NCBI RefSeq assembly: GCF_029868325.1
Contig: NZ_JARWNW010000241.1
Coordinates: 1 to 64,000, forward strand
Origin: Nocardia carnea
Lineage (GTDB): Bacteria; Actinomycetota; Actinomycetes; Mycobacteriales; Mycobacteriaceae
Direction of reading: 5' to 3'
DNA: 64,000 nucleotides
The notes under the pieces were generated by a model. It was not told the DNA's origin. It was given only the letters and a program-made list of their open reading frames with translations, and did not search any database. Numbering within the stretch: position 1 is the stretch's first letter; the number at the start of each line of letters is the position of its first letter. This document shows, piece after piece, positions 21,683-30,451 of this stretch. Both the position numbers and the translations under genes were made by a program.

Positions 21683-23257
21683 ATGGCCGGCGCTCCGGAG
21701 AGCACAGGGACGGCATCCGGCACCCCGTGGCGTAATCCGCTGCGGGACAGCCGGGACAAACGGATACCGCGGATCGCGGGCCCGTGCAGCATGGTGATCT
21801 TCGGCGTCACCGGAGATCTCTCCCGGCGCAAACTCATGCCGGCCATCTACGACCTCGCGAACCGGGGGCTGCTGCCCCCGGGGTTCGCGCTGGTCGGTTT
21901 TGCACGCCGCGAGATGTCGGACCGGGATTTCGGCGATATCGTGCACGATGCGGTGCGCGCGCATTCGCGCACCCCGTTCCGCCAGGAGGTCTGGGATCAT
22001 CTGGCGGAAGGGTTCCGCTTCGTGCAGGGCACCTTCGAAGACGACGCTGCCTTCGCGACACTCGCCGATACCCTGGCCCGGCTCGATGCCGAACGGGGTA
22101 CTGGCGGCAATCACGCCTTCTACCTGTCGATCCCGCCCGATTCGTTCCCGGTCGTACTCGACCAGCTGCACCGGCACCGGCTCACCAGCCGGCATTCCGA
22201 GCAGGGCCCGGCGCCGTGGCGGCGGGTGGTGATCGAGAAACCGTTCGGGCACGATCTCGACAGCGCCCGCGAACTCAACGCCCTGGTGAACCGAGTGTTC
22301 CCCGAGGAAACCGTCTTCCGGATCGACCACTATCTCGGTAAGGAGACGGTGCAGAACATCCTGGCGTTGCGTTTCGCGAACCAGCTGTTCGATCCGATCT
22401 GGAACGCCAACTACGTCGACCACGTGCAGATCACCATGGCCGAAGATATCGGCCTCGGCGGCCGCGCCGGCTACTACGACGGCATCGGCGCCGCCCGCGA
22501 TGTGATCCAGAACCATCTGCTGCAACTGCTCGCGCTCACCGCCATGGAGGAGCCGATCAGCTTCGAACCCCGGCAGCTGCAGATGGAGAAGATCAAGGTT
22601 CTTTCCGCCACGAAGCTCGTGGAACCACTCGACGAAACCACCGCCCGCGGCCAGTACGCGGCCGGCTGGCAGGGCGGGCAGGAAGTGGTGGGGTTGCTGG
22701 ACGAGGAAGGTTTCGACCCGCAGTCGCGCACCGAAACCTATGCCGCGCTGACCCTCGAGGTCGATACCCGGCGCTGGGCCGGGGTCCCGTTCTATCTGCG
22801 GACCGGTAAACGCCTGGGCCGGCGGGTCACCGAGATCGCGGTGGTGTTCAAACGCGCCCCGCACCTGCCGTTCGACCAGACGATGACCGAGGAACTCGGC
22901 GAGAACGCACTCGTCATCCGCGTGCAGCCGGACGAGGGCATCACCATGCGCTTCGGTTCGAAGGTGCCCGGATCGTCCATGGAAGTACGCGATGTGAACA
23001 TGGATTTCAGCTACGGCGAATCGTTCACCGAATCCTCCCCGGAAGCCTACGAACGTCTCATCCTCGACGTCCTGCTCGGTGAACCCTCCCTTTTCCCGGT
23101 CAATGCGGAGGTTGAATTGTCCTGGCGCATCCTCGATCCCGTGCTCGCCCATTGGGCAGCCGACGGGAAGCCCGAACAGTACGAGGCCGGGACCTGGGGC
23201 CCGGATTCCGCCGCCGAGATGCTGGCCCGCACGGGCCGGGAATGGCGGCGGCCGTGA
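21683..23257 (+). CDS. zwf: Glucose-6-phosphate dehydrogenase
   Basis: A 524-residue enzyme that feeds the oxidative pentose phosphate pathway and makes NADPH. The coenzyme motif FGVTGDLSRRKLMPAIY is at 40-56, the substrate motif FRIDHYLGKETVQN holds the catalytic His, and RWAGVPFYLRTGKRL follows. The N-terminal 30 residues are an extension. The stop overlaps the opcA start. Confidence 0.97.
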   Translation: MAGAPESTGTASGTPWRNPLRDSRDKRIPRIAGPCSMVIFGVTGDLSRRKLMPAIYDLANRGLLPPGFALVGFARREMSDRDFGDIVHDAVRAHSRTPFRQEVWDHLAEGFRFVQGTFEDDAAFATLADTLARLDAERGTGGNHAFYLSIPPDSFPVVLDQLHRHRLTSRHSEQGPAPWRRVVIEKPFGHDLDSARELNALVNRVFPEETVFRIDHYLGKETVQNILALRFANQLFDPIWNANYVDHVQITMAEDIGLGGRAGYYDGIGAARDVIQNHLLQLLALTAMEEPISFEPRQLQMEKIKVLSATKLVEPLDETTARGQYAAGWQGGQEVVGLLDEEGFDPQSRTETYAALTLEVDTRRWAGVPFYLRTGKRLGRRVTEIAVVFKRAPHLPFDQTMTEELGENALVIRVQPDEGITMRFGSKVPGSSMEVRDVNMDFSYGESFTESSPEAYERLILDVLLGEPSLFPVNAEVELSWRILDPVLAHWAADGKPEQYEAGTWGPDSAAEMLARTGREWRRP

Positions 23258-24171
23258 TCATCGATATCCCCGACACCACCACCGGCGCCGTCACCAAACG
23301 GCTGGTCCAGCTGCGTGAGAGCAATGGCGTGATCACCATGGGCCGGGTGCTGACCCTGGTCGTGTGCACGCTGGACAGTTCCGAAGCCGAAGGCGCCATC
23401 GACGCCGCCAACGACGCCAGCCGCGAACACCCCTGCCGGGTGGTCGTACTCGCCCGCGGGGACCGCTCGGCCGAAACCCGGCTGGACGCGCAGATCCGGG
23501 TCGGCGGGGATGCCGGTGCCGCGGAGGTGATCGTGCTGCGCTTGCAGGGGCAGCTGGTGAACCACGAAAGCAGCGTGGTGATCCCGTTCCTGCTGCCCGA
23601 TACCCCCGTGGTGGCCTGGTGGCCGCGGGGCGCACCGGAATTCCCGTCGAAGGATTCGGTGGGCCGCCTGGCGGCGCGCCGGATCACCGACGCCACCTTC
23701 GCGCGCGACCCGCAGGCCACCATCAAGAAACGCCACGGTTCCTACGCCCCCGGCGATTCCGATCTCGCGTGGAGCCGGATCACCTACTGGCGGGCCCTGC
23801 TGGCGGCCGCGATGGACGAGGCCCCGCACGAACCGGTGCAATCGGTGACGGTCTCCGGACTGCGTGAAGAACCCGCGCTGGATATGCTCGCCGGCTGGCT
23901 CGCCCGGCGACTCGACTGTCCGGTGTACCGGAAAACCGGAGATCTGGTGGTCGAACTGCATCGCCCGACGGTGTCGATCGCCATCGCCCGCCCGCAGACC
24001 GGGGTCACCGCGACACTCACCCGCACCGGCGAACCCGAACAGCGAATTGCGCTGGCCCGCCGCGAGACCCGCGATTGCCTCGCCGAGGAACTGCGCCGTC
24101 TGGACGCCGACGAAATCTACGCCGAAGCCCTCGCCGGAATCGAAAGGGTGACCTATGACCACCAGCCGTGA
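23254..24171 (+). CDS. opcA: OpcA, glucose-6-phosphate dehydrogenase assembly protein
   Basis: A 305-residue OpcA needed for full activity or assembly of the G6PD encoded upstream. The N-terminus VIIDIPDTTTGAVTKRLVQLRES fits OpcA; WWPRGAPEFPSKDSVGRLAARRITDA lies in the middle. The GTG at 23254 gives a GTGA overlap with the zwf stop; an ATG at 23242 (MAAAVIID) is an alternative. It overlaps pgl by 17 nt. Confidence 0.93.
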   Translation: MIIDIPDTTTGAVTKRLVQLRESNGVITMGRVLTLVVCTLDSSEAEGAIDAANDASREHPCRVVVLARGDRSAETRLDAQIRVGGDAGAAEVIVLRLQGQLVNHESSVVIPFLLPDTPVVAWWPRGAPEFPSKDSVGRLAARRITDATFARDPQATIKKRHGSYAPGDSDLAWSRITYWRALLAAAMDEAPHEPVQSVTVSGLREEPALDMLAGWLARRLDCPVYRKTGDLVVELHRPTVSIAIARPQTGVTATLTRTGEPEQRIALARRETRDCLAEELRRLDADEIYAEALAGIERVTYDHQP

Positions 24172-24910
24172 CGCCGCCCCCGCCGCCACCGTGGATGTGC
24201 ATCCCGACAGCGACGCCCTGACCACCGCCGCCGCCAGGCGTTTCGTCGAGGTCCTCGTGGCGGCGCAGGCCGAACGCGGCACCGCATCGGTGGTGCTGAC
24301 CGGCGGCGGTACCGGTATCACCCTGCTCGAGAAGGTTCGCGCCCAACCGGGCGAACTGGACTGGTCGAAACTCGATATCTTCTGGGGCGACGAACGTTTC
24401 GTCCCCGCGGGCGACCCCGAACGCAACGAACTACAGGCCCACCGGGCACTGCTCGACCACGTCCCCGTCGACCCCGCCCGCGTCCACACCGTGGCCACCT
24501 CCGACGGCGAATACCCGGACCCGGTCGAAGCAGCCGCCGAGTACGCCACCGCGGTCCGCGCCCACCTCGCCGCCTCCGGCGGTTTCGACCTGCATCTGCT
24601 CGGCATGGGCCCGGACGGTCATATCAATTCACTGTTCCCCGGGCACGCCGACACGATCGGCGAAGAGCGCGAGCCGGCCGTCGCGGTCACCGACTCCCCC
24701 AAACCACCCCCGGTCCGGGTCACCCTGACCTATCCGGCGATCCGGCGGTCACGGCACGTGGTCCTGGTGGTGTCGGGCGCGAACAAGGCCGACCCCGTCG
24801 CCGCCGCGCTGAACGGCGCCGACCCGCTCGAGATCCCCGCCGCGGGCGCCCACGGCACCGAATCCACCACCTGGATCCTCGACAAGGACGCGGCTGCCGC
24901 GATCCGCTGA
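24155..24910 (+). CDS. pgl: 6-phosphogluconolactonase
   Basis: A 251-residue DevB-type lactonase that hydrolyses the product of the zwf reaction. VVLTGGGTGITLLEKV, FWGDERFVPAGDPERNE and LLGMGPDGHINSLFPGH are the family motifs. It ends the pentose-phosphate operon; the region that follows is accessory. Confidence 0.95.
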   Translation: MTTSRDAAPAATVDVHPDSDALTTAAARRFVEVLVAAQAERGTASVVLTGGGTGITLLEKVRAQPGELDWSKLDIFWGDERFVPAGDPERNELQAHRALLDHVPVDPARVHTVATSDGEYPDPVEAAAEYATAVRAHLAASGGFDLHLLGMGPDGHINSLFPGHADTIGEEREPAVAVTDSPKPPPVRVTLTYPAIRRSRHVVLVVSGANKADPVAAALNGADPLEIPAAGAHGTESTTWILDKDAAAAIR

Positions 24911-25220
24911 ACCAACCGATCGGGGGTGGCGGTGTTACGGCTCCACACCCGGAGGTTGCGGGACACCTGACCGGCATGCCACCTCGTCGGGCGGGAGCGC
25001 GGCGCCGGCACAGTATCGCTGCTGCGGAGCGAGCGGCGGTCGAGGTGGTCCGGTGGAGGCCGACTATCGGGCCGCACCCGACCACCGGCATGTGCTGATC
25101 ACCGTCTGGGAAGCCTTCCTGCACCCACTGCGGCGGCGTGCGTCCGCTTCGCTCGAAGCACCGGTCCCGTTGCCCTCGAGCGGTCCGATCCTCGCAGGGG
25201 CCACTGGTCCCGGGGGTGCT
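24911..25220. other. Gap after pgl, start of the accessory region
   Basis: About 310 GC-rich bases between the convergent pgl and FAD-oxidoreductase genes. I find no supported gene; the open frame from 25053 on the plus strand runs into the opposing gene and looks spurious. This is the left border of the roughly 21.6-kb block inserted between pgl and secG. Confidence 0.4.
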
Positions 25221-26435
25221 TCACGTGCGTGGGCAGGAGTAGGCGCCGAGGTCGATGTCGTTGGCGGCTTCCCGGATCGGCTGCATGATCTTTTCTAGCA
25301 TTCTGTGTTTGCCCGGCAGGTAGGGCATGGCCCGCATCATCGCCAGTTGCATACCGGCTTGTAGACGGGTCGGGGGTACGAGTTTGTCGACTACGTCGCG
25401 GGCCAGCTGCTGGTTGCGGTGAACGAATGGCCGCATCTTTTGTTCGTATCGTGGCAGGGCGGTGTGATGTGCCCCTTGGGCGGCGGCGAGTTCGCCGGCC
25501 AGTATGTAGGCACCGACCAGGGCGAGGCTGGTGCCTTGGCCGGAGGCAGGGGACGGGCTGTAGGCGGCGTCGCCCACCAGCGACACTCGGTGATCGGACC
25601 ATGTGGGCATGCTGATCTGGGCGAGGGTGTCGAAATAGAAGTCGGTGGCGTCCGGCATGGCGTGCAGCAGTGTCGGGATTTCCCATCCATGCCCGGCGAA
25701 GGCATGTGTCAGTGCCCGGAACTGGGCAGGTGGGTCGTTGCGGCCGGGCTCGGGATCGGGGGCAGGGAAGAAGAATTGGGCGGTCGCGGCGGTATCGGGT
25801 TGCAGGCTGTAGACGTTGACGATGCGGCCGGCCGAAGTGCACGCCATCTCCCAGCGGTCCAGGCCCATGTGGTTGGGCACGCCGAAGACCGCGACAGTGA
25901 GCCCGAGCCGGTGGGTGAACTGGGATTCGGGGCCGAATACGAGCTCACGGACACGCGAGTGCAGGCCGTCGGCGCCTACGACCAGGTCGAAGGTGCGAGG
26001 TGCTGCCTGTTCGAAGCCGACATACACTCCGGTGTCGTCCTGGTCGATGGATTCGACGGTATCGCCGAAGAGGTATTCCACCTGCCCGCGTGTTGCGCGG
26101 TGCAGGATTTCGGCCAGGTCGCCACGCAGTATCTCGAGGTCTTCGGGATCGCGGAATCCGATGAGGTCGGGGCCCAGGACGGCCATCGGCCGGCCGGTTC
26201 GGGTCAACCAGGTCCCGCCGCGGATATCGGTGGCCCGGCGGCGCACGGAGTCCCCGAGTCCCATCCGGTCGATGACCTCGACGGCGGCGCCGCGCACGTC
26301 GACCTTGTAGCCGCCCGGCCGGAGCGCGGGGGCGCGCTCCACGACAGTGACGTCGAAGCCGTACCGGTGAAGCCAGTACGCCAATGCCGGACCGGCGATG
26401 CTCGCTCCGGAGATAAGGATTTTGCTCATCGACAT
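25221..26435 (-). CDS. FAD-dependent monooxygenase (TetX/PHBH-like)
   Basis: A 404-residue flavin monooxygenase. The N-terminal Rossmann motif is ILISGASIAGPALAYWL, the glycine-rich GxG carrying Ala and Ser substitutions common in this subgroup. LVVGADGLHSRVREL and VSLVGDAAYSPSPASGQGTSLALVGAYIL are the other two FAD motifs. The fold class includes tetracycline and rifampicin monooxygenases, but the substrate is not evident. It is divergent from a TetR gene with a palindrome between them. Confidence 0.87.
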   Translation of the reverse strand: MSMSKILISGASIAGPALAYWLHRYGFDVTVVERAPALRPGGYKVDVRGAAVEVIDRMGLGDSVRRRATDIRGGTWLTRTGRPMAVLGPDLIGFRDPEDLEILRGDLAEILHRATRGQVEYLFGDTVESIDQDDTGVYVGFEQAAPRTFDLVVGADGLHSRVRELVFGPESQFTHRLGLTVAVFGVPNHMGLDRWEMACTSAGRIVNVYSLQPDTAATAQFFFPAPDPEPGRNDPPAQFRALTHAFAGHGWEIPTLLHAMPDATDFYFDTLAQISMPTWSDHRVSLVGDAAYSPSPASGQGTSLALVGAYILAGELAAAQGAHHTALPRYEQKMRPFVHRNQQLARDVVDKLVPPTRLQAGMQLAMMRAMPYLPGKHRMLEKIMQPIREAANDIDLGAYSCPRT

Positions 26436-26496
26436 CTGACTCCCGCCGGTTCTCTGTCACCCTGCCCGAGCCGCGAAACGACTCCGCAGCGTAACC

Positions 26497-26516
26497 CTCA
26501 CACTTAATTGTGTGAG
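26497..26516. promoter_or_regulatory. Probable TetR operator, CTCACAC-N6-GTGTGAG
   Basis: A perfect 7-bp inverted repeat with an AT-only spacer (TTAATT) sits between the divergent FAD monooxygenase and TetR genes. A related half-site, TACACACAAAG, lies at 26539-26549. Its position fits control of both genes by the TetR protein. Confidence 0.6.
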
Positions 26517-26581
26517 GCTCAAACTAATTTGCGTATGGTACACACAAAGTGGATGTCGGAGTCAACAACGAAAGGCCGGGC

Positions 26582-27310
26582 ATGAGCGATGACGAGTTGC
26601 CGGCGAGCATCGAAGCGGCGTGGGGTCTGCAGGTCCGGCCCGGACCGGGACGCAGGCCCGGGCTGAGCCTGGATCGGATCGTCGACGCCGCCGTGGACCT
26701 CGCAACCCGCGAGGGCTTGGCATCGGTGTCGATGGTCCGGGTCTCCAAACAGCTCGATGTCTCGACGATGGCCCTGTACCGCTACGTCGGCGCCAAGGAC
26801 GAACTACTGGACCTGATGCTGGACGCCGGTATCGGCCCACCCCCGGCTCCCGATGCGGAAACCGGCTGGCGGCAAGGCCTGTCCAGCTGGTCGTGGGCCT
26901 ACCTGGCCGCACTGCGCCGAAACCCCTGGATGCTGCACATCCCTATCACCGCACCGCCGATCACTCCCAACCAGATCGCCTGGCTCGAAGAGGGTCTCAC
27001 TCGCCTGCGCGACCATGCGATCGCCGAGAACGAGAAGGTGTCGGTGATCATGCTGCTGTCGGGCTTCGTCCGGAACTGGGCCGGCCTCACCCTCAGCTCG
27101 CACGCAGCCGACGACAAGCGTCCCCGAGTGGCCTACGGAACCGCTCTCGTCCGACTCGTCGACGAGAACCGTTTCCCGGCAATCAGTGCCGCCATCGCCG
27201 CCGGCGCCCTGGACGACAACTGGGACGATATCGACGCCGAATTCACCTTCGGACTCGGCCGGATCCTCGATGGGGTCGCCGCTCTGCGCAGTTCCCCGAA
27301 GCAAGACTAA
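26582..27310 (+). CDS. TetR-family regulator with TetR_C domain
   Basis: A 242-residue TetR repressor. The HTH is ATREGLASVSMVRVSKQLDVSTMALYRYVGAKDELLDLMLD, and the C-terminal region (LSSWSWAYLAALRRNPWMLHIPI...) is of the TetR_C type seen in drug-responsive repressors. The ATG at 26582 is preferred; a GTG at 26549 is possible. It is divergent from the FAD monooxygenase and probably controls it. Confidence 0.87.
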   Translation: MSDDELPASIEAAWGLQVRPGPGRRPGLSLDRIVDAAVDLATREGLASVSMVRVSKQLDVSTMALYRYVGAKDELLDLMLDAGIGPPPAPDAETGWRQGLSSWSWAYLAALRRNPWMLHIPITAPPITPNQIAWLEEGLTRLRDHAIAENEKVSVIMLLSGFVRNWAGLTLSSHAADDKRPRVAYGTALVRLVDENRFPAISAAIAAGALDDNWDDIDAEFTFGLGRILDGVAALRSSPKQD

Positions 27311-27320
27311 AACCCGCCGC

Positions 27321-27623
27321 CCGCCGTTCGCCCAGCGCTCGACGAAGCGGCAGCGATGTCGAATACAGGTAACCGACGGCCTGTTCGACCGTCCACACAC
27401 GCTCGAATCGGTAAATCCGCCGATCAACACTGCGAAACTGCGACCGACGCAATATCTCCTCGCGAGTCAGGTGGTCTGCGTCGTCCGCACGACTGGACGA
27501 CTGGACCGGTGCCGCGAAGTCCGGAGGGTGGTGAGCTATCTGAACATTTGTCGCGGTCCGCTGATCGCCTCCCGCTGCCCGGAGCTCGGCGGCGAACTGC
27601 GCGATCCGCCGAGCCCAGTCGAT
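27321..27623 (-). pseudogene. Fragment of a SAM methyltransferase, paralogue of the 32.6-kb gene
   Basis: A minus-strand reading frame gives SRADDADHLTREEILRRSQ, VDRRIYRFERVWTVEQAV and GYLYSTSLPLRRALGERR, which parallel the C-terminal half of the intact methyltransferase at 32613-33542 (GRADDAGHLPHEEILGRSQ, VDRRVYEFERVWTTEQAI, GYLYSTSLPFRRTLGEQR). Weaker similarity extends to IDWARRIAQF, matching IHWQRAIERV. The SAM-binding N-terminal half and the true C-terminus are missing, so this is a decayed copy. Confidence 0.75.
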
Positions 27624-27640
27624 CACCCAGGAGGAAAAGA

Positions 27641-28021
27641 ATGTTCGCCCCACCCTCGATGCCGCCGAGCGCTCTCGCCCTCGTCGAGTCGGGACGGCTA
27701 CCCGGGTCGTTGACCGAATACTTCGATCCTGCCCATCAGTCATCGAACGATCCCGGCAAGTGGGAGGAAGTCGCCTGGAGTGTCAACCTTCAGCTCGACA
27801 ACCCGGCACTCGATCCCGAGGTGCGCGGACCCCTGGCGCTTCTGGGCGCCTATGCCTTCATCGAAACCTGTGACTACGAGTTCCTGGAGCTGGTGAAGCG
27901 CTCGGAGCTGGCGATGAAGCTACTCGATCGGGCCGAAGAGCATGGAATCGACGAAGAGGAGATCGCCCCCTTGTACAAGTGGGCCTACGACACATACGAG
28001 GCCGGCGCCGGCATCAGATGA
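27641..28021 (+). CDS. Small protein of unknown function
   Basis: A 126-residue acidic, soluble protein. CAGGAGG at about 27628-27634 supports the ATG at 27641. The sequence is helical (LLGAYAFIETCDYEFLELVKRSELAMKLLDRAEEHGIDEEEIAPLYKWAYDTYEA). I do not recognise the family. It lies just left of the first repeat element of the array. Confidence 0.65.
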   Translation: MFAPPSMPPSALALVESGRLPGSLTEYFDPAHQSSNDPGKWEEVAWSVNLQLDNPALDPEVRGPLALLGAYAFIETCDYEFLELVKRSELAMKLLDRAEEHGIDEEEIAPLYKWAYDTYEAGAGIR

Positions 28022-28073
28022 AGAAACCCGGCGGACTCGCGCCGGGTGTCCGCCGCAGTGTCGCCCGGCGAGA

Positions 28074-28219
28074 TGTCCAAAATGGGTCAATGCCGATTAT
28101 GGACACTACGACTTTTACGACACGTTTCTTGAACAGTTGCCGATTTTGATCGACCTGGGCTTTCGTGCGCCGAAGACCGTTTCGGTCGGACTGTTCAAGA
28201 AACGATCAGTTGTTGCACA
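28074..28219 (+). repeat. Structured repeat copy 1 (atypical, 146 bp)
   Basis: The right box (28192-28219, starting TGTTCAAGAAACGATC) aligns without gaps to the 28-nt right boxes of the other four copies. The left side starts TGTCCAAAATGG and ends TTATGGACA (28074-28105), itself resembling a right box. The centre differs: a 15-bp perfect inverted repeat, CGTTTCTTGAACAGT (28123-28137) against ACTGTTCAAGAAACG (28190-28204), encloses 52 nt. A plus-strand frame across the centre (DFYDTFLEQLPILIDLGF) looks protein-like and may be a gene remnant. Confidence 0.6.
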
Positions 28220-28296
28220 GCGCCGACAGACTGCACTGAGTGCCAGAACCTCTCCTCTTATCCGAGGAGGCCGCCCCTGGTGTCCAATAGATCAAG

Positions 28297-29502
28297 TCAG
28301 GGCCGAGGAAGTATTTCGGGTTGCATCAGGCCGGTGATGGTTCTGATGATGTCCGTTCCGACTCGTCCGAAGGCGGCGTCGAAGTAGGCGCGCAAATAAT
28401 TGCGCTGCAGATCGATCGACCGGTCCGGGTCGATACTGCCCACAGTTCGCGTAGCTGCGTCCGCAGGGATCAAGCCGGCCGCGGCGAGCTGTGGCAGGAT
28501 CGCTTGCTGGTCGCAGAAGGACATGTGCTCGGTGCCTTCCAAGCGCAGCGGGACCTTCAGCCCAGTGTTGTTCGGCCAACCCGGCTGCCAGCCCGGATCC
28601 TCGGACCACGGAAACCTGCCGCTGGCCAGCATCAGCAGCGGGCGGTCGACGCCGTCGTCGGCGACCGAACCAAGGATCGGACCGTCGAGGTCGACACCGG
28701 CGCGGATCCGGGGGTCGTCGTGGATCGCCTGGGCTGTGGTCGACCCACCGAGTGAATGGCCGAACATCCCGACCTTCGACAGATCCAGGTGGGCGGCCAG
28801 GGAAGTCGGAAGTACCTGTCGCCGATCAGATCCGCCGGCGAATTCGGCGAGCTGGTCCAGCACGAACCTTGTATCGGCTACCCGGGTCGGCAGCAGGAGG
28901 TCGCGCAGCACTTCCTGCGGAGAGTCCAGCGGCACCTCGGTCACTGCTTCCCGGCCGTCGGGGAAGTGCACCGAGAACGCTTCATGGGTGTGGTTGATGG
29001 CCACCACCGCGTAGCCGTGGCTGGCGAGGTCCTCGGCTTGGGTAGTGCTCCAGCCGGTGGTGTCGGTCATCCCCGGGGAATTCAGCAATATCGGAAACCG
29101 GCCGTGATCGGGCAGGGCGGGCGCGTCCCGGTAGCTGTGGCTGGGCGCGAGAGTCCAGCTCTCCTCGGGCACCCCGAGCTTATCGAGATAGGTGTGCTGC
29201 GCTTGCCGACCGCCGGGCGGCATCCACGGTGCCCGCGGCGCCGTGTGATCCGAGATAGCGGGGTACCAGATCTGGACCATCAACTCCCGGCGCTGATCTG
29301 GATGCCATGGATCAGCGCGCCCTGAATCGACCAGATGAACTCCCGTGACGCCCACCGGATATGACCCAGTGGGCGCTGGAAGCGTGAGCGCCACTGCTGT
29401 GGCCGGCGGCCCTGGATCGGCATGTGCCACACCCGCGCCACTTGTGACGACCGCCAGGACAGCAGACAATACGGTCCCGAATCGCCGTAACTTCATGCGC
29501 AT
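28297..29502 (-). CDS. Secreted alpha/beta hydrolase (lipase / PAF-acetylhydrolase-like)
   Basis: An alpha/beta hydrolase of about 401 residues with a signal peptide (MRMKLRRFGTVLSAVLAVVTSGAGVAHA). The nucleophile elbow is GMFGHSLGGSTTA, and the oxyanion region ILLNSPGMTDTTGWS lies upstream. The overall pattern resembles platelet-activating-factor acetylhydrolase or secreted lipases of actinobacteria. An ATG at 29523 is an alternative start. It stands alone between repeat copies 1 and 2. Confidence 0.83.
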   Translation of the reverse strand: MRMKLRRFGTVLSAVLAVVTSGAGVAHADPGPPATAVALTLPAPTGSYPVGVTGVHLVDSGRADPWHPDQRRELMVQIWYPAISDHTAPRAPWMPPGGRQAQHTYLDKLGVPEESWTLAPSHSYRDAPALPDHGRFPILLNSPGMTDTTGWSTTQAEDLASHGYAVVAINHTHEAFSVHFPDGREAVTEVPLDSPQEVLRDLLLPTRVADTRFVLDQLAEFAGGSDRRQVLPTSLAAHLDLSKVGMFGHSLGGSTTAQAIHDDPRIRAGVDLDGPILGSVADDGVDRPLLMLASGRFPWSEDPGWQPGWPNNTGLKVPLRLEGTEHMSFCDQQAILPQLAAAGLIPADAATRTVGSIDPDRSIDLQRNYLRAYFDAAFGRVGTDIIRTITGLMQPEILPRP

Positions 29503-29583
29503 CAATCCAAACCCCCGAACCAACTGCTGTTGGCCGGAACCCTACAAGATCGACGGCCGGTCCCCGACGGCGTAGCGGCACAG

Positions 29584-29686
29584 TGTCCACAAATAGGTGG
29601 TTGTTGGACGGACCTCTTGAGGTAATCATCGCTGACCAGCGATGATTACCTCCTCGGCTGTCCAAGAATGCATCGAATTATGGACA
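29584..29686 (+). repeat. Structured repeat copy 2 (103 bp)
   Basis: Left box 29584-29609 (TGTCCACAAATAGG...TTGGAC). The central hairpin, 29619-29652, has perfect 16-bp arms GAGGTAATCATCGCTG and CAGCGATGATTACCTC around AC. The right box, 29659-29686, starts TGTCCAAGAATGCATCG and ends TTATGGACA. It aligns without gaps to copies 3 and 4. No target-site duplication is visible at its ends. Confidence 0.85.
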
Positions 29687-29847
29687 GTAAAAGCCGTGTA
29701 GGGGCGGAGGTGGTCCGGACGCGCGGATATGCCAGGACCACGTCAGCCGTGGGCTGTGCCAACCTCGATGCTCGAGGCTGTGCCGGCAGCGAGGGAGTCG
29801 AAACCTGCACTGGCGGTGGGTGGAAGGTCAAGCCCGCCGCGCGACCG

Positions 29848-30360
29848 CTACCGAGGCGTTGCCGGAGTCCACTGCCGTGCCGGTGATACGCCGGGCAGTG
29901 GTTTTCCGATCACCGCCAGTGGGACGTAGAAGTTCACCTCACCGATCACCATGGCGAGCGTGGCGATCTCCCGGTCGCTGTAGTGGGCTGAAACCTCCTC
30001 GTAAAGGGCATCGGTGACGCGTTCGCTCCCGGGCGAGGGCTGGAGCACCGCTTCGACCAAGGCCAGCGCGGCGCGCTCGGCCTCGGAGAAGTACGGCGAG
30101 GTCGGCCAGGTGGCCACCGCGGCGATCCGTTCCTCGGACTCGCCCTGCTTGCGCAATGCGCCGGTGTGCAGGATGGCGAGATAAGTACTCCCGACGATCT
30201 GCCCGGCGCGGAGCTGTACCAGTCCGACAGTGGCCGGTGCGATCGTGCCGTTACCGGTCACGCTGCGCAAGGCGGCGGCGGTCTGACCCATCTCCGGGAC
30301 GAGCTGCACCGGATTCGGCATCCGCGAGACCCGCACCTGCTCCGCAGTTGTCATTGTCAT
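29848..30360 (-). CDS. AhpD-like (carboxymuconolactone decarboxylase family) protein lacking the CXXC
   Basis: A 170-residue protein of the CMD/AhpD fold. The expected peroxidatic motif (NGCxYCxxxH) is replaced: LRAGQIVGSTYLAILHTGALRK keeps the histidine but has Ser and Leu where both cysteines should be. The helical tail (YFSEAERAALALVEAVLQ...EIATLAMVIGEVNFYVPLAVI) is normal for the family. The ATG at 30360 follows GGAAGGAC. It is divergent from a LysR regulator. Confidence 0.8.
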   Translation of the reverse strand: MTMTTAEQVRVSRMPNPVQLVPEMGQTAAALRSVTGNGTIAPATVGLVQLRAGQIVGSTYLAILHTGALRKQGESEERIAAVATWPTSPYFSEAERAALALVEAVLQPSPGSERVTDALYEEVSAHYSDREIATLAMVIGEVNFYVPLAVIGKPLPGVSPARQWTPATPR

Positions 30361-30451
30361 TGTCCTTCCATCCTTCGACAGCCGATGGCGAAGCTGTCGT
30401 CCGACCTCAACGATCAGCTCGGGGAACTGGAGAAACAACGGCGAAGTGTGC

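Noticed and set aside
25053..25298. An 81-codon plus-strand gene after pgl
   Set aside because: No RBS, composition typical of a shadow, and it overlaps the end of the opposing monooxygenase.
28074..28219. Transposon target-site duplications at repeat ends
   Set aside because: The bases flanking each of the five copies do not match each other.
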